The notes beneath the pieces were generated by a model that was not told where the DNA came from, searched no databases, and saw only the letters and a list, made by a program, of their open reading frames with translations. From Desulforhopalus singaporensis (GTDB taxonomy: Bacteria; Desulfobacterota; Desulfobulbia; Desulfobulbales; Desulfocapsaceae): 64,000 nucleotides of DNA. The translations under genes and the position numbers were made by a program. Every line of letters starts with the position of its first letter. The first letter of the stretch is position 1. Location: positions 182,505 through 246,504 of the forward strand of contig NZ_FNJI01000002.1 in the NCBI RefSeq assembly GCF_900104445.1, given 5' to 3'. Of this stretch, positions 10,100 through 18,286 are shown in pieces.

Positions 10100-10548
10100 T
10101 TCACCCCCATAAACTTCCTGACGGCCCGCAACTGCCCCTTGTAGCCGGAACAGCGGCAGAGGTTCCCGGCAAGATAATGATTTATCTCTTCATCCGTGGG
10201 GTTTTTCAGCTCCCGTTTCATGGCAAGTACGGTCATGGTAAAACCGGGACTGCAGAATCCGCACTGTTCAGCGCCTTCAGCGACCATGAATTCGGCGAAA
10301 GCCCCGGCTTCCTCGGCGACAGCTTCGATGGTTGTTATTTCATGTCCGGAAACCCTGCCGCTCAAGGTTGCACAGGCAAGTACCGGGCTGTTGTCGAGCC
10401 ATACCGTGCACAGGGCGCAGGAGCCGGTTTCACATCCCTCCTTGACCGAAAGATACCCGTACCTCCTGAGCGTCCTGGCGAGAAATTCACCCTCTTCTAT
10501 TTCAAGAACCACGTCCCGGCCATTTATCCTTGTGTCAATCCGCATCAT
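10096..10548 (-). CDS. Molybdenum hydroxylase [2Fe-2S] subunit
   Basis: This 150-residue protein carries the electron-transfer subunit of the hydroxylase. It has the plant-type ferredoxin cluster motif GCETGSCALCTVWLD at about residues 37-51. The C-terminal all-helical cluster domain shows CGFCSPGF and CRCSG. It passes electrons from the molybdenum site to the FAD subunit. It overlaps the FAD gene by 14 bp and the large-subunit gene by 4 bp, so the three are one transcription unit. Length and motifs are standard for the family. Confidence 0.95.
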   Translation of the reverse strand: MMRIDTRINGRDVVLEIEEGEFLARTLRRYGYLSVKEGCETGSCALCTVWLDNSPVLACATLSGRVSGHEITTIEAVAEEAGAFAEFMVAEGAEQCGFCSPGFTMTVLAMKRELKNPTDEEINHYLAGNLCRCSGYKGQLRAVRKFMGVK

Positions 10549-11359
10549 TTTCCTCCTCCGGCTCCCGGGTGTGCTGCAGTTGCATGAGCGCCCTTGCCAC
10601 CAGCACCGGACATATCTTCTTCCGGTAGAGCCCGCTCCCCCGGGGATTGTCTCCCAGCGGCACCTCCCCGGCCGCTATTGTCCCGGCCTCGCCGGCGGTT
10701 TTTTCGGACAGTCCGTACCGCTGGATATGGTCTGCGGCGCCGTCGGCGAAGACAGCCCTGCCGGGCCTGCTGCCGACAGCTATACGAAATCTTTTTTTCC
10801 GCCTGGCCGCCGCTACGTTCAACACCGCATAATCGGTCGCCGATCTCCTGACGCTGACAAAAGCACCGTTTATGCACGCCGTGGAAAGCACGATCCTGGT
10901 CAGGATGTCCCGCACCCCCCTGCCCTCAAGGTAATCCTTGAGCATCATCCTGCCGTGGTGATGAAAAACCAGCTCGGCGTCAAGCGCCATCAAGGCGGTT
11001 ACCGGGTCTGAAAAGGCAAACCTGCCGGCCACCGACCCGCCGATGGTCGCCCCGCGGCGAAACTGTACCCCGACTATATGGGCAACACTTCGCCCCAACA
11101 TTCCGCCGGCCAGGGAGTTGATGTGGGGGTCGGTCTCAAGATCCCGCAAGCTGGTCATGGCACCTATTTCAATAACGTTTTTCGTCCTGGTTATCCTGTT
11201 TAACCCGAGCCTGGTCAGGTCTATTGCCGTCCCGATCTTTCTGTTGCCAAGACGAAGATAGCCGCAGCCTCCCAGCACCATGCTGGTGGGATCGGCAAGC
11301 AAAAGAGTATACGCCTCGTCAAGATCTGAAACAAAGACATGCTTTTCTATCTGGAGCAT
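10535..11359 (-). CDS. Molybdenum hydroxylase FAD-binding subunit
   Basis: The 274-residue protein is the FAD subunit of the hydroxylase and the first gene of the operon. MVLGGCGYLRLG near residue 32 is the FAD-binding stretch. The second flavin motif appears as VQFRRGATIGGSVAGRFAFSD, with TIGGSV in the family position. Usual proteins of this class run 280-300 residues, so the C-terminus is slightly short. It is separated by 221 bp from the next gene upstream, which leaves room for the operon promoter. Confidence 0.88.
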   Translation of the reverse strand: MLQIEKHVFVSDLDEAYTLLLADPTSMVLGGCGYLRLGNRKIGTAIDLTRLGLNRITRTKNVIEIGAMTSLRDLETDPHINSLAGGMLGRSVAHIVGVQFRRGATIGGSVAGRFAFSDPVTALMALDAELVFHHHGRMMLKDYLEGRGVRDILTRIVLSTACINGAFVSVRRSATDYAVLNVAAARRKKRFRIAVGSRPGRAVFADGAADHIQRYGLSEKTAGEAGTIAAGEVPLGDNPRGSGLYRKKICPVLVARALMQLQHTREPEEENDAD

Positions 11360-11580
11360 AGGAAGTTACACCGCTGATTTTTTTTGAGTCATAGCCGAAT
11401 ATTTCACCGGTTGCGGCGGCCTGCCGGAGGTGAACATAAGATATTCCGGCCAGCCGGAATTGACGGCCGCTACCACCAGTATAAAGGCTTACCCCGGGAT
11501 ATGCACCAAGAAACGTTCCCCGTGATCCAGGGCCCTCGGCGCCGAACCGGTCGCGTGTTACAACAGTCAGGCGGCTGCAC

Positions 11581-14004
11581 CTAGTTTTGCTGCCGCTGAC
11601 TGGCGATGACCGCAAGACCGATATGAAGTAACCGCTCAAGGGACAGGCTGTCCAGGGTTTCTTCTAATATTTCCTTTCTTGCCCGGAGGATAAAATCACT
11701 GCACAAGCCGCCCGGCTCCAGTTCGCTTCTCACCGCTTCCAGCAACGGGTTCCTCTTTTTTTCAAGTTTACGGCAGTCCTCAAACAGAACGTCCAGGCCT
11801 TCCTGCAGGTGGTGGTTCTTCAGGGTCGTGCGGTAGTAGTGTTCCAAGGAGCGGTTGAACTCACACGCCTTTCCCGTTGGCCGCAGCGGACGGTTGGCGG
11901 GGGTGGAGGCGGCTGAGCGTATCAACTGCTCGGAGACCCCGGCCGACTCGCCGCAGAGCTTACTCTCAAGAGAGCCAAGCTCCTGCTCCATGCCAAGGGA
12001 ACTGACGAGATCGGCCCCGTCTTTTCTGATAAGCTTGACAAGGGCCAGCCTGTAATCCCGTACCTTTACCTTTACATACCCCTTATAGCGGGTGCTTGGC
12101 CGATGGGAACAGACCGTCGCGAGGATCTTCTGCATAAACAGGTTGCCGCTGTCGCGGTAAACATAGAAGCTGGGGATGCCGATGGCGCTGCAGAAAAAAA
12201 TCTGCCGCCGCTCGCTCTCAATCGACGGTTTGTCGGGGATGTCCCCATGGACGACCTTCGACTCGAGCACGTATCTGCTGGCCAGGGCGGTGACAAGGTT
12301 CTGCATGGCCACGGCCCCCGCCATATCCGACTTCAGCGACGGAAACAGCGAGTAGCTTCGTCCTTCAAATCCGGCATAACCGCATTCGCTGAAAATTCGC
12401 TGACGATAAGGCAGATATGTGGTCATAGCCGCATCGAAAACTCCCAGACCGGCAAGCTCTGTTTTCAATTTTTCCTGGTTTCCCATGATACCGTTCAGGG
12501 CCGGACTCGTCTCTGTCGACAAGAGCGTCACCAGATAATCCACCAGGCGGAAATCCGGAATTATGTCGCCTTTCAGGCCCAGTAGCCTGGCAAGCAGAGA
12601 GTCGGCCCAGGCTGAACCGAATGGGGTGACGGTCCGACCCAGAAAACTTATATCGGCTTTCTTTTTCCAGCGTCGCCAGATCATCCTCAGATGGGTGAAA
12701 TCGAGCTCGTGGGGCAAAAAGCCGAGCATTTTTTCCGGGTGGAAATCCTTGAAATCAACCCCGAATGGAGCGGCGCTGTAGGCATCGACAAAAAGAGGCA
12801 GGAAATGTTCGATAATTTTAATGACCAGGTCGCCGAAATACTTTTCGGCTCCCGGGGTAAAACAACCGTTATCCTTTTCGCCAAGGCTCGTGAGCAACCG
12901 GCTGCCGAGGGAAACGTGGGTGCCGTTGTTGGCCAGACAGGTGTTGGAGGTGTTGGGCAGAACACACAGGTTCCGGGTTATTATCCCGGCATTTTTCAAC
13001 TTGTTGATGGTATTGAGCTGACTCCTTGAGAGGGTATCGTGGCAAAGTTCCATATACCGGTGTTTCTCCTCACCCCGATCCCAGCCGGACAGGCACGGGC
13101 TGATGAAAAGCTGCCGATAAAACTCGTCGGGGACGACGTTGTTGAGAAACTTCTGCCGCACCGGGGCATGGGGCGCCGCATAGAGAAGACACTTCTGCCC
13201 GGTCCGCTCCAGCCCGAGACTCTTGTTGGCATACTGCACCAGCAGCTGGCAGAACAGAAGCGTCCGCGCACTCTCCCTGGCGGCCAGCTCGCCGATTTCG
13301 CCATTCACCGCCGATGGTATGGTAAAGCTCAGTATTTCCGGGGAGATATTATCGCTGATAAAATTATCAAGCAGGGCTCTGCCGGTGTCGAAAAGAGACG
13401 TGGCAATCGTTTTACGACGACTGATTGCGTTGGCAAGGGACAATTTGAGAAGATAGCTTACCGGAAACCGCAGCTGTTTTTCCCCATCATGGTCACAGTA
13501 GAACCGGTCGAGATCCCCCCGCTGCGGCGAATGGGCCAGCGACTTGTCGGCCAAAAAATCCCTGGCAACAAGCTGCCTGGTCCACGGCGTCAGCCGGTGC
13601 CTGGGAAACCTCACCCAGCTGTTTTCCCAGACTCCGGTCTCATTCTTGTCCATAAAATCACGCAGCGACCCGAGACAGGCCCCCGACAGGTCACCGATTT
13701 CGGTACGTTCGACGATATTTTTGTAATAGGTTGACTCACCAATGGTAATCGGCAGGTCGACCCGGCTGCGGTCACCTTCGACAGCCACCTGCAGCTCGTA
13801 CTCCATCCCCGCACTGGAGTCCGCCGCGCCAAACGGTTCCCCCCCGAGCCGGACCAGTTCCCGCCTAAACCGCGCAAACTCAGACTGGATCTGTTCGGGA
13901 CCGATATCAACGGCAAACTCCTCTCCCCTGTTGACGGCACCATCCGCCATTTCCTGCGTCAGATTCAACAGTGTCGCCTCCTGATCCACAACACTCTTTT
14001 GCAT
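11581..14004 (-). CDS. Large protein of unknown function (807 residues)
   Basis: I do not recognise this protein. It is soluble-looking: I see no signal peptide and no long hydrophobic helix. Striking blocks include GMEYELQV near residue 65, WVRFPRHRLTPWTRQL near 127, and SNTCLANNGTHVSLGSR near 350. Further blocks are DFHPEKMLGFLPHELDFTH near 425 and a basic C-terminal region from about 640. The conserved-looking Asn, His and acidic residues suggest an enzyme rather than a structural protein, but that is a guess. It is a single gene, leftward, divergent from an MFS gene and 221 bp before the molybdenum hydroxylase operon. The long uninterrupted frame and codon use like its neighbours argue that it is real. 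Confidence 0.8.
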   Translation of the reverse strand: MQKSVVDQEATLLNLTQEMADGAVNRGEEFAVDIGPEQIQSEFARFRRELVRLGGEPFGAADSSAGMEYELQVAVEGDRSRVDLPITIGESTYYKNIVERTEIGDLSGACLGSLRDFMDKNETGVWENSWVRFPRHRLTPWTRQLVARDFLADKSLAHSPQRGDLDRFYCDHDGEKQLRFPVSYLLKLSLANAISRRKTIATSLFDTGRALLDNFISDNISPEILSFTIPSAVNGEIGELAARESARTLLFCQLLVQYANKSLGLERTGQKCLLYAAPHAPVRQKFLNNVVPDEFYRQLFISPCLSGWDRGEEKHRYMELCHDTLSRSQLNTINKLKNAGIITRNLCVLPNTSNTCLANNGTHVSLGSRLLTSLGEKDNGCFTPGAEKYFGDLVIKIIEHFLPLFVDAYSAAPFGVDFKDFHPEKMLGFLPHELDFTHLRMIWRRWKKKADISFLGRTVTPFGSAWADSLLARLLGLKGDIIPDFRLVDYLVTLLSTETSPALNGIMGNQEKLKTELAGLGVFDAAMTTYLPYRQRIFSECGYAGFEGRSYSLFPSLKSDMAGAVAMQNLVTALASRYVLESKVVHGDIPDKPSIESERRQIFFCSAIGIPSFYVYRDSGNLFMQKILATVCSHRPSTRYKGYVKVKVRDYRLALVKLIRKDGADLVSSLGMEQELGSLESKLCGESAGVSEQLIRSAASTPANRPLRPTGKACEFNRSLEHYYRTTLKNHHLQEGLDVLFEDCRKLEKKRNPLLEAVRSELEPGGLCSDFILRARKEILEETLDSLSLERLLHIGLAVIASQRQQN

Positions 14005-14411
14005 TTAACAGCCACCCCCTTTCGCCACCGCATCGCCGGAGACCACCGGGTACAAAACCCAAGACCGCTGTTATCCGGTCCGTCCGCACCACAGGCCAAC
14101 TCCTGAGCAGCTGCGGCAGCGGAGCATACGGGAACCAAGACCAACCTTATACACCGGATCGACCTTAAGCAACAACCGGATCGGCCAGTTGTCTGATATT
14201 TTCGCCAATTTTCGCTGTGGGGTCAACAGGCGCAGCTCACCATTACCCCAATCCCCAAAACTGCAGCAGGAGTTCGCCGATAATTCCGGTTGCCATACCA
14301 GGAGAAGAGAAGTAATACGTTGGTATCGGTTTCTCCCCGATATTACGTGAACTATAACAAGCCGCATCGGCCGGGGGAAGCTTTAGACAAGAACGGTAAA
14401 GGGTAAATTTT
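14005..14411. other. Divergent intergenic region
   Basis: These 407 bases separate the leftward unknown gene and the rightward MFS gene. I see no ORF worth calling. The stretch probably holds two divergent promoters; no site can be named with confidence. Confidence 0.45.
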
Positions 14412-15608
14412 ATGACCAAGATCACCCGTGAAAATATAAGCGGAGCAGACAGATTCGATACCCCCAAGGTTCTTCTGTTGTCCATCTGCCATTTTGTCCA
14501 TGATATCTACTCAAGCTTTCTCGCACCCCTGCTGCCGTTCATCATTGAAAAATTCGGTCTCTCCCTGACCCAGGCGGGATTCATGTCTACCGTCATGCAG
14601 CTGCCGGCTTTTCTCAATCCGTATATCGGCAAGGTGGCCGACCGCACCAGTCTGCGCTACTTCATCATTCTCGCCCCGGTGCTTACCGCAGTTCCCATGT
14701 CCCTTCTCGGAGTCGCCCCGAGTTACGGCGTTATCCTGCTGCTGCTCTTTTTCGCCGGCATCAGCGTCTCACTCTTTCATGTGCCGGCCCCGGTCATCGT
14801 CTACCGGGTGGCAGGTACCAGAACCGGTCGGGGCATGAGTTTTTTCATGACCGGGGGCGAACTTGCCAGGACGCTTGGCCCGATAACAATTGTCGCGGCG
14901 GTGTCCCTGTTCGGCTTTGAGGGATACTACCCCATCATGATCTTCGGGATAGTGTCGTCTTGTGTGATGTTTCTCAAGTTCAAGAATATGCCGGTTGTCA
15001 TTAAGCAAAAAGAGGCTCCTTCCATCCGCAGGACCTGTATTGAGATGAAAAACCTGCTGCTGCCGCTCACCGGAATTCTTTTTGTAAGGGGGTTCATGCA
15101 CGCATGTCTCACCGCTTTTTTGCCGGTCTATATCATGCAGAAAAACGGCGACGTGTGGCTGGCGGGAATCGGTCTGTCGCTTTTTGAAACCGCAGGTGTA
15201 GTCGGCATACTTACCGTGGGCGGGCTGAGCGATCGGTTCGGCAGAAAAAAGCTTTTGCAGTTCTGCCTAATCGTGGCACCGTTGTCTTTGCTGCTGTTTT
15301 CTTTCAGCCAGGGCTGGCTCCAGCTGCTCTTGCTGCTGGTGACCGGGTTTTCCCTGTTGTCAACGACCCCGGTTATGCTGGCAATGATCCAGGAGAATTC
15401 CCGGGAAGGCTCTTCTGCTGCCAACGGGGTGTTTATGATGGTCAGCTTTCTGGCCAGGTCGGCGGTGGTCGTTGTGGTCGGTTTTGTCGCCGACAAGGTG
15501 GGGTTGGAGACAACCTACATCATCTGCGGGCTGATCGGTCTTACCGGTATTCTTTTTGTCAACACCCTTGAAGGAACCAGCCCGGTGCTGCAACAGGAAC
15601 GGGAATGA
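14412..15608 (+). CDS. MFS transporter, fosmidomycin-resistance (Fsr)-like
   Basis: This is a 398-residue inner-membrane protein with about twelve hydrophobic helices. CHFVHDIYSSFLAPLLPF near residue 20 and the loop GKVADRTSLR (A-motif region) place it near the Fsr group of MFS exporters. GGLSDRFGRKK near residue 285 is the second-half A-motif. Homologues export diverse small compounds; the natural substrate here is unknown. An AAAGGG ribosome-binding site precedes the ATG. Confidence 0.82.
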   Translation: MTKITRENISGADRFDTPKVLLLSICHFVHDIYSSFLAPLLPFIIEKFGLSLTQAGFMSTVMQLPAFLNPYIGKVADRTSLRYFIILAPVLTAVPMSLLGVAPSYGVILLLLFFAGISVSLFHVPAPVIVYRVAGTRTGRGMSFFMTGGELARTLGPITIVAAVSLFGFEGYYPIMIFGIVSSCVMFLKFKNMPVVIKQKEAPSIRRTCIEMKNLLLPLTGILFVRGFMHACLTAFLPVYIMQKNGDVWLAGIGLSLFETAGVVGILTVGGLSDRFGRKKLLQFCLIVAPLSLLLFSFSQGWLQLLLLLVTGFSLLSTTPVMLAMIQENSREGSSAANGVFMMVSFLARSAVVVVVGFVADKVGLETTYIICGLIGLTGILFVNTLEGTSPVLQQERE

Positions 15609-15785
15609 GACGGCGGATCCTGGCAACGGTGATCCGTTTTCCCCGCAGAAGACGCAACCGCCGGGGATGACAGTCTTATTTTCAGAAATCTGCGCTAAGG
15701 CCTTAGCCCTGACCCTGCAGGGCTGCCCGGCACCCACCGTTCCGGCCAGCCGGAGAAAAACCGAGGCACCGCTTTTTTCCTTAAA

Positions 15786-15802
15786 TGTGTCATAATGTCA
15801 CA
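15786..15802. promoter_or_regulatory. Candidate enhancer site (palindrome) for the sigma54 regulator
   Basis: TGTGTCATAATGTCACA is an interrupted palindrome of the form TGTGnCATnATGnCACA. It starts 70 bp before the GG of the -24 element. A further TGACA half site follows at 15811-15815. A sequence sharing 12 of these bases in reverse orientation lies at the same distance before the second alcohol dehydrogenase promoter. It is probably bound by the response regulator encoded at 18283-19620 (inference). Confidence 0.55.
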
Positions 15803-15853
15803 TCTTATTTTGACACTTCTCCGTAACGATCTATAATTACATTAACTATTATT

Positions 15854-15870
15854 TCGGCACATTTCTTGTA
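15854..15870 (+). promoter_or_regulatory. Candidate sigma54 (-24/-12) promoter
   Basis: TCGGCAC at 15854-15860 and TTGTA at 15866-15870 give the GG-N10-G(C/T) arrangement of RpoN promoters, though the -12 element has GT instead of GC. It lies about 75 bp before the dehydrogenase ATG. The neighbouring NtrC-type regulator strengthens the call. Confidence 0.55.
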
Positions 15871-15944
15871 TTAGAAAACCACGAAAACTTTTGGCCCAAA
15901 CAGGGAGCAGCGCTTTTCAATACGCCTATTACTCAAGGACTGGT

Positions 15945-17093
15945 ATGGATATTACAAAATTTGCTATTCCGGAAATAATTTTCGGCAGAGGCAGCATGAA
16001 TCATGCGGGACAATGCGCTTTACGGCTTGGCGCCAAAAAGGTTTTTCTGGTCAGTGACGCAGGCATCGAGCATGCGGGTTGGGTCCAGCGCCTCATGGAT
16101 ATCCTGGAAAAGGAGGGAATCAGATGGATCTATTATCCTGGGGTGACCTCCAACCCAAGAGATTTCCAGGTTGAGCAGGGTGCGGAATTTTACCGTAAAA
16201 ACGGAGCGGACGTTATCATCGCCATCGGCGGCGGCAGCGCGCTTGACACCGCAAAAGGCATAGCAATTATCGCCAGCAACGGCGGTAAAATACGGGACTA
16301 CGAAGGCGCCAACCGGGTCCATCGCCCCCTCCCGCCCATGGTGCTGATCACCACCACCGCCGGATCGGGGTCCGACATTTCCCAATTCTGCATTATCACC
16401 GATGTGGAAAGGGGAGTGAAGATGTCGATCATCACCCGCACCCTGGTGCCCAACATCTCCATCGTCGACCCGTTGATCCTCAGGACCAAAAGTAAAACCC
16501 TCATTATTCAATCGGCAGTCGACGCACTGGCCCACGCCATAGAGTCCTATGTCTCGACAATCGCCTCCCCGTTCACGGAGATGCATTCACTCAAGGCAAT
16601 CGACCTGATCATCAGATATCTTCCCCACGCCGTTGCAACCCAGTCTCTTGACTCGCTGGAACAGCTCTCCATCGCCTCGGTCAGCGCCTCGATGGCGTTC
16701 TCCAACGCCAGCCTCGGCGTGGAACACGCCATCGCCCACTCCCTCGGCGGCCACTTCGATATGGCCCACGGGGTGATCCACCCGATACTCCTTACCGGAG
16801 TGATGCGCTATAACATCGACAGCGCCAGGGAAAAACTTGGCGACATCGGCAGGGTCATCATCAATAAAGATCTCGGGTCCGCTGAAAAAAACGCTCTTGC
16901 CGGCATTGAAAAACTCGAACAGTTTTTTTCCTCACTCGATGTCTCGCTGCGGCTGCGGGATGAGATATCCGAGGACAAAAAACACTTTCTCAAACCCATT
17001 TGTAAACTGGCGGTCAACGACGCCTGTAATCTCACAAACCCCCGTCCTGCCTCATGGCAGGAACTGCTTAAAATCTGTGAGGAAGTCTGGTAA
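15945..17093 (+). CDS. Iron-containing alcohol dehydrogenase (first copy)
   Basis: This 382-residue cytoplasmic enzyme should oxidise an alcohol to the aldehyde with NAD(P). I chose the ATG at 15945 because AAGGA precedes it at good spacing and the product then begins MDITKFAIPEIIFGRG at the normal family position. The nucleotide-binding motif is IGGGSALDTAK. Metal ligands are expected in DALAHAIESYV and in VEHAIAHSLGGHFDMAHGV. The stop codon overlaps the start of the histidine kinase gene (TAATG), so the enzyme and its probable regulators share a transcript. The second copy at 20 kb is a clear paralogue. The substrate is not identifiable. Confidence 0.93.
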   Translation: MDITKFAIPEIIFGRGSMNHAGQCALRLGAKKVFLVSDAGIEHAGWVQRLMDILEKEGIRWIYYPGVTSNPRDFQVEQGAEFYRKNGADVIIAIGGGSALDTAKGIAIIASNGGKIRDYEGANRVHRPLPPMVLITTTAGSGSDISQFCIITDVERGVKMSIITRTLVPNISIVDPLILRTKSKTLIIQSAVDALAHAIESYVSTIASPFTEMHSLKAIDLIIRYLPHAVATQSLDSLEQLSIASVSASMAFSNASLGVEHAIAHSLGGHFDMAHGVIHPILLTGVMRYNIDSAREKLGDIGRVIINKDLGSAEKNALAGIEKLEQFFSSLDVSLRLRDEISEDKKHFLKPICKLAVNDACNLTNPRPASWQELLKICEEVW

Positions 17094-18286
17094 TGAAAAC
17101 TATTACATCCCTTGAAGATCTTATCGGCATAGAACACTGCAAACTCGGTTTCTATCAGGAGCTGCAGCAGAAAGTCGAGCAGCTGAAAAAATCCAATACC
17201 GAACTTGAGAAAAAACGAAAGGAGATCCAGGCGGTGCTTGACGGCATCACCGATCTCATGCTCGTACTCTCCGACGATCTGAGAATACAAAGGGTAAACC
17301 ACGTTTTTACCAAATGGTTTCCCGGTATCGACCCGATCGGCAAACACTGCCATGAGATTTTTCGGCAGAGCGGCGAAAAATGTAAAAAATGCCCCGCCGT
17401 GCGTTCCCTCGACCTCAACGAAATTGTCAAGGACTGCCGTATCTACAAGGTAAACGGTGAATACAAGCATTTTGACATCGTCGCCTCCCCGCTCAAGACA
17501 GGCCCCACCGGCGAACGGAAAGTCCTTATTTTCAAGAGGGACGTAACCAGGGACAAGAAACTGCAGTCCCAGTTCAATCAGGCGGAAAAAATGGCCACGG
17601 TGGGAGCACTTGCCGCGGGCGTTGCCCACGAGATCAACAACCCCCTGGCTGCCATCAGCGGTTTTGCCGAGGGACTGCAGCGTCGGATAAGAAAGATAAA
17701 AGATGATATAGATCCAGAGATTGCAGAGGATTTCACCGAATATACCGAGACCATTCTCAAGGAATGCATCCGCTGCCGGGATATCGTACAGACACTGCTC
17801 ACCTTCAGCAGGCCGATCGCAGCAACTCTTTCGCCAATCAATATCAATGGCTGCGTAAACGACACCCTGTTTATTCTCAAGCACCACTTCAAAAAGCAGC
17901 GGAATGTGACCCTGGTAACCGAGCTGGCACCTGACCTGCCGCTGATCATGGGCGACGAGTCCCAGCTCAAGCAGGTGATAATAAACCTGTTCAGCAACGC
18001 CTACGACGCGACCGAAGACGGCGGCGAGGTCCGAGTTGAGACCAGGCCCGGCGCCAAAGGCGGGGTCGAACTTGTCGTCAGCGACACCGGATGCGGAATT
18101 GCCAAGGAACATCTGGACAAATTATTCGAACCGTTTTTTACCACCAAAAGGGTCGGCAAGGGAGTTGGCATCGGCCTTTCCACATGTTATTCGATCGTAA
18201 ACAACCACAACGGTGAGATAACCGTTTCAAGCGAACAGGGAAAAGGCGCCTCGTTCAAAGTATTTTTGCCGGGAACAGAATTGTGA
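17093..18286 (+). CDS. PAS-domain sensor histidine kinase
   Basis: This is a 397-residue kinase with no membrane segment, so probably cytoplasmic. Residues 20-50 are predicted coiled coil. A PAS domain follows at about 50-160, containing CHEIFRQSGEKCKKCPA, a Cys cluster that might bind a metal or sense redox state. The phosphoacceptor H-box is GVAHEINNPLAA near residue 185. The ATPase region has NLFSNAYDAT (N-box), SDTGCGIAKE (G1) and GVGIGLSTC (G2). It overlaps both neighbours, the alcohol dehydrogenase by one base and the response regulator by GTGA. It most likely controls the sigma54-dependent promoters of this island. Confidence 0.92.
   Translation: MKTITSLEDLIGIEHCKLGFYQELQQKVEQLKKSNTELEKKRKEIQAVLDGITDLMLVLSDDLRIQRVNHVFTKWFPGIDPIGKHCHEIFRQSGEKCKKCPAVRSLDLNEIVKDCRIYKVNGEYKHFDIVASPLKTGPTGERKVLIFKRDVTRDKKLQSQFNQAEKMATVGALAAGVAHEINNPLAAISGFAEGLQRRIRKIKDDIDPEIAEDFTEYTETILKECIRCRDIVQTLLTFSRPIAATLSPININGCVNDTLFILKHHFKKQRNVTLVTELAPDLPLIMGDESQLKQVIINLFSNAYDATEDGGEVRVETRPGAKGGVELVVSDTGCGIAKEHLDKLFEPFFTTKRVGKGVGIGLSTCYSIVNNHNGEITVSSEQGKGASFKVFLPGTEL

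Larger units (their letters stand above)
15609..15944. other. Regulatory region of the first alcohol dehydrogenase gene
   Basis: This 336-base gap holds the palindromic motif and the -24/-12 promoter described separately. A TTG-started extension of the dehydrogenase frame (from 15891) overlaps the end of this region. I treat it as non-coding because of the ribosome-binding site at 15945. Confidence 0.6.

Noticed and set aside
8624..10144. 506-residue rightward open frame
   Set aside because: It is antisense to the molybdenum hydroxylase large subunit, whose motifs are clear, and has no family features.
16808..18112. 434-residue leftward open frame
   Set aside because: It is antisense to the alcohol dehydrogenase end and the histidine kinase, both supported by motifs.
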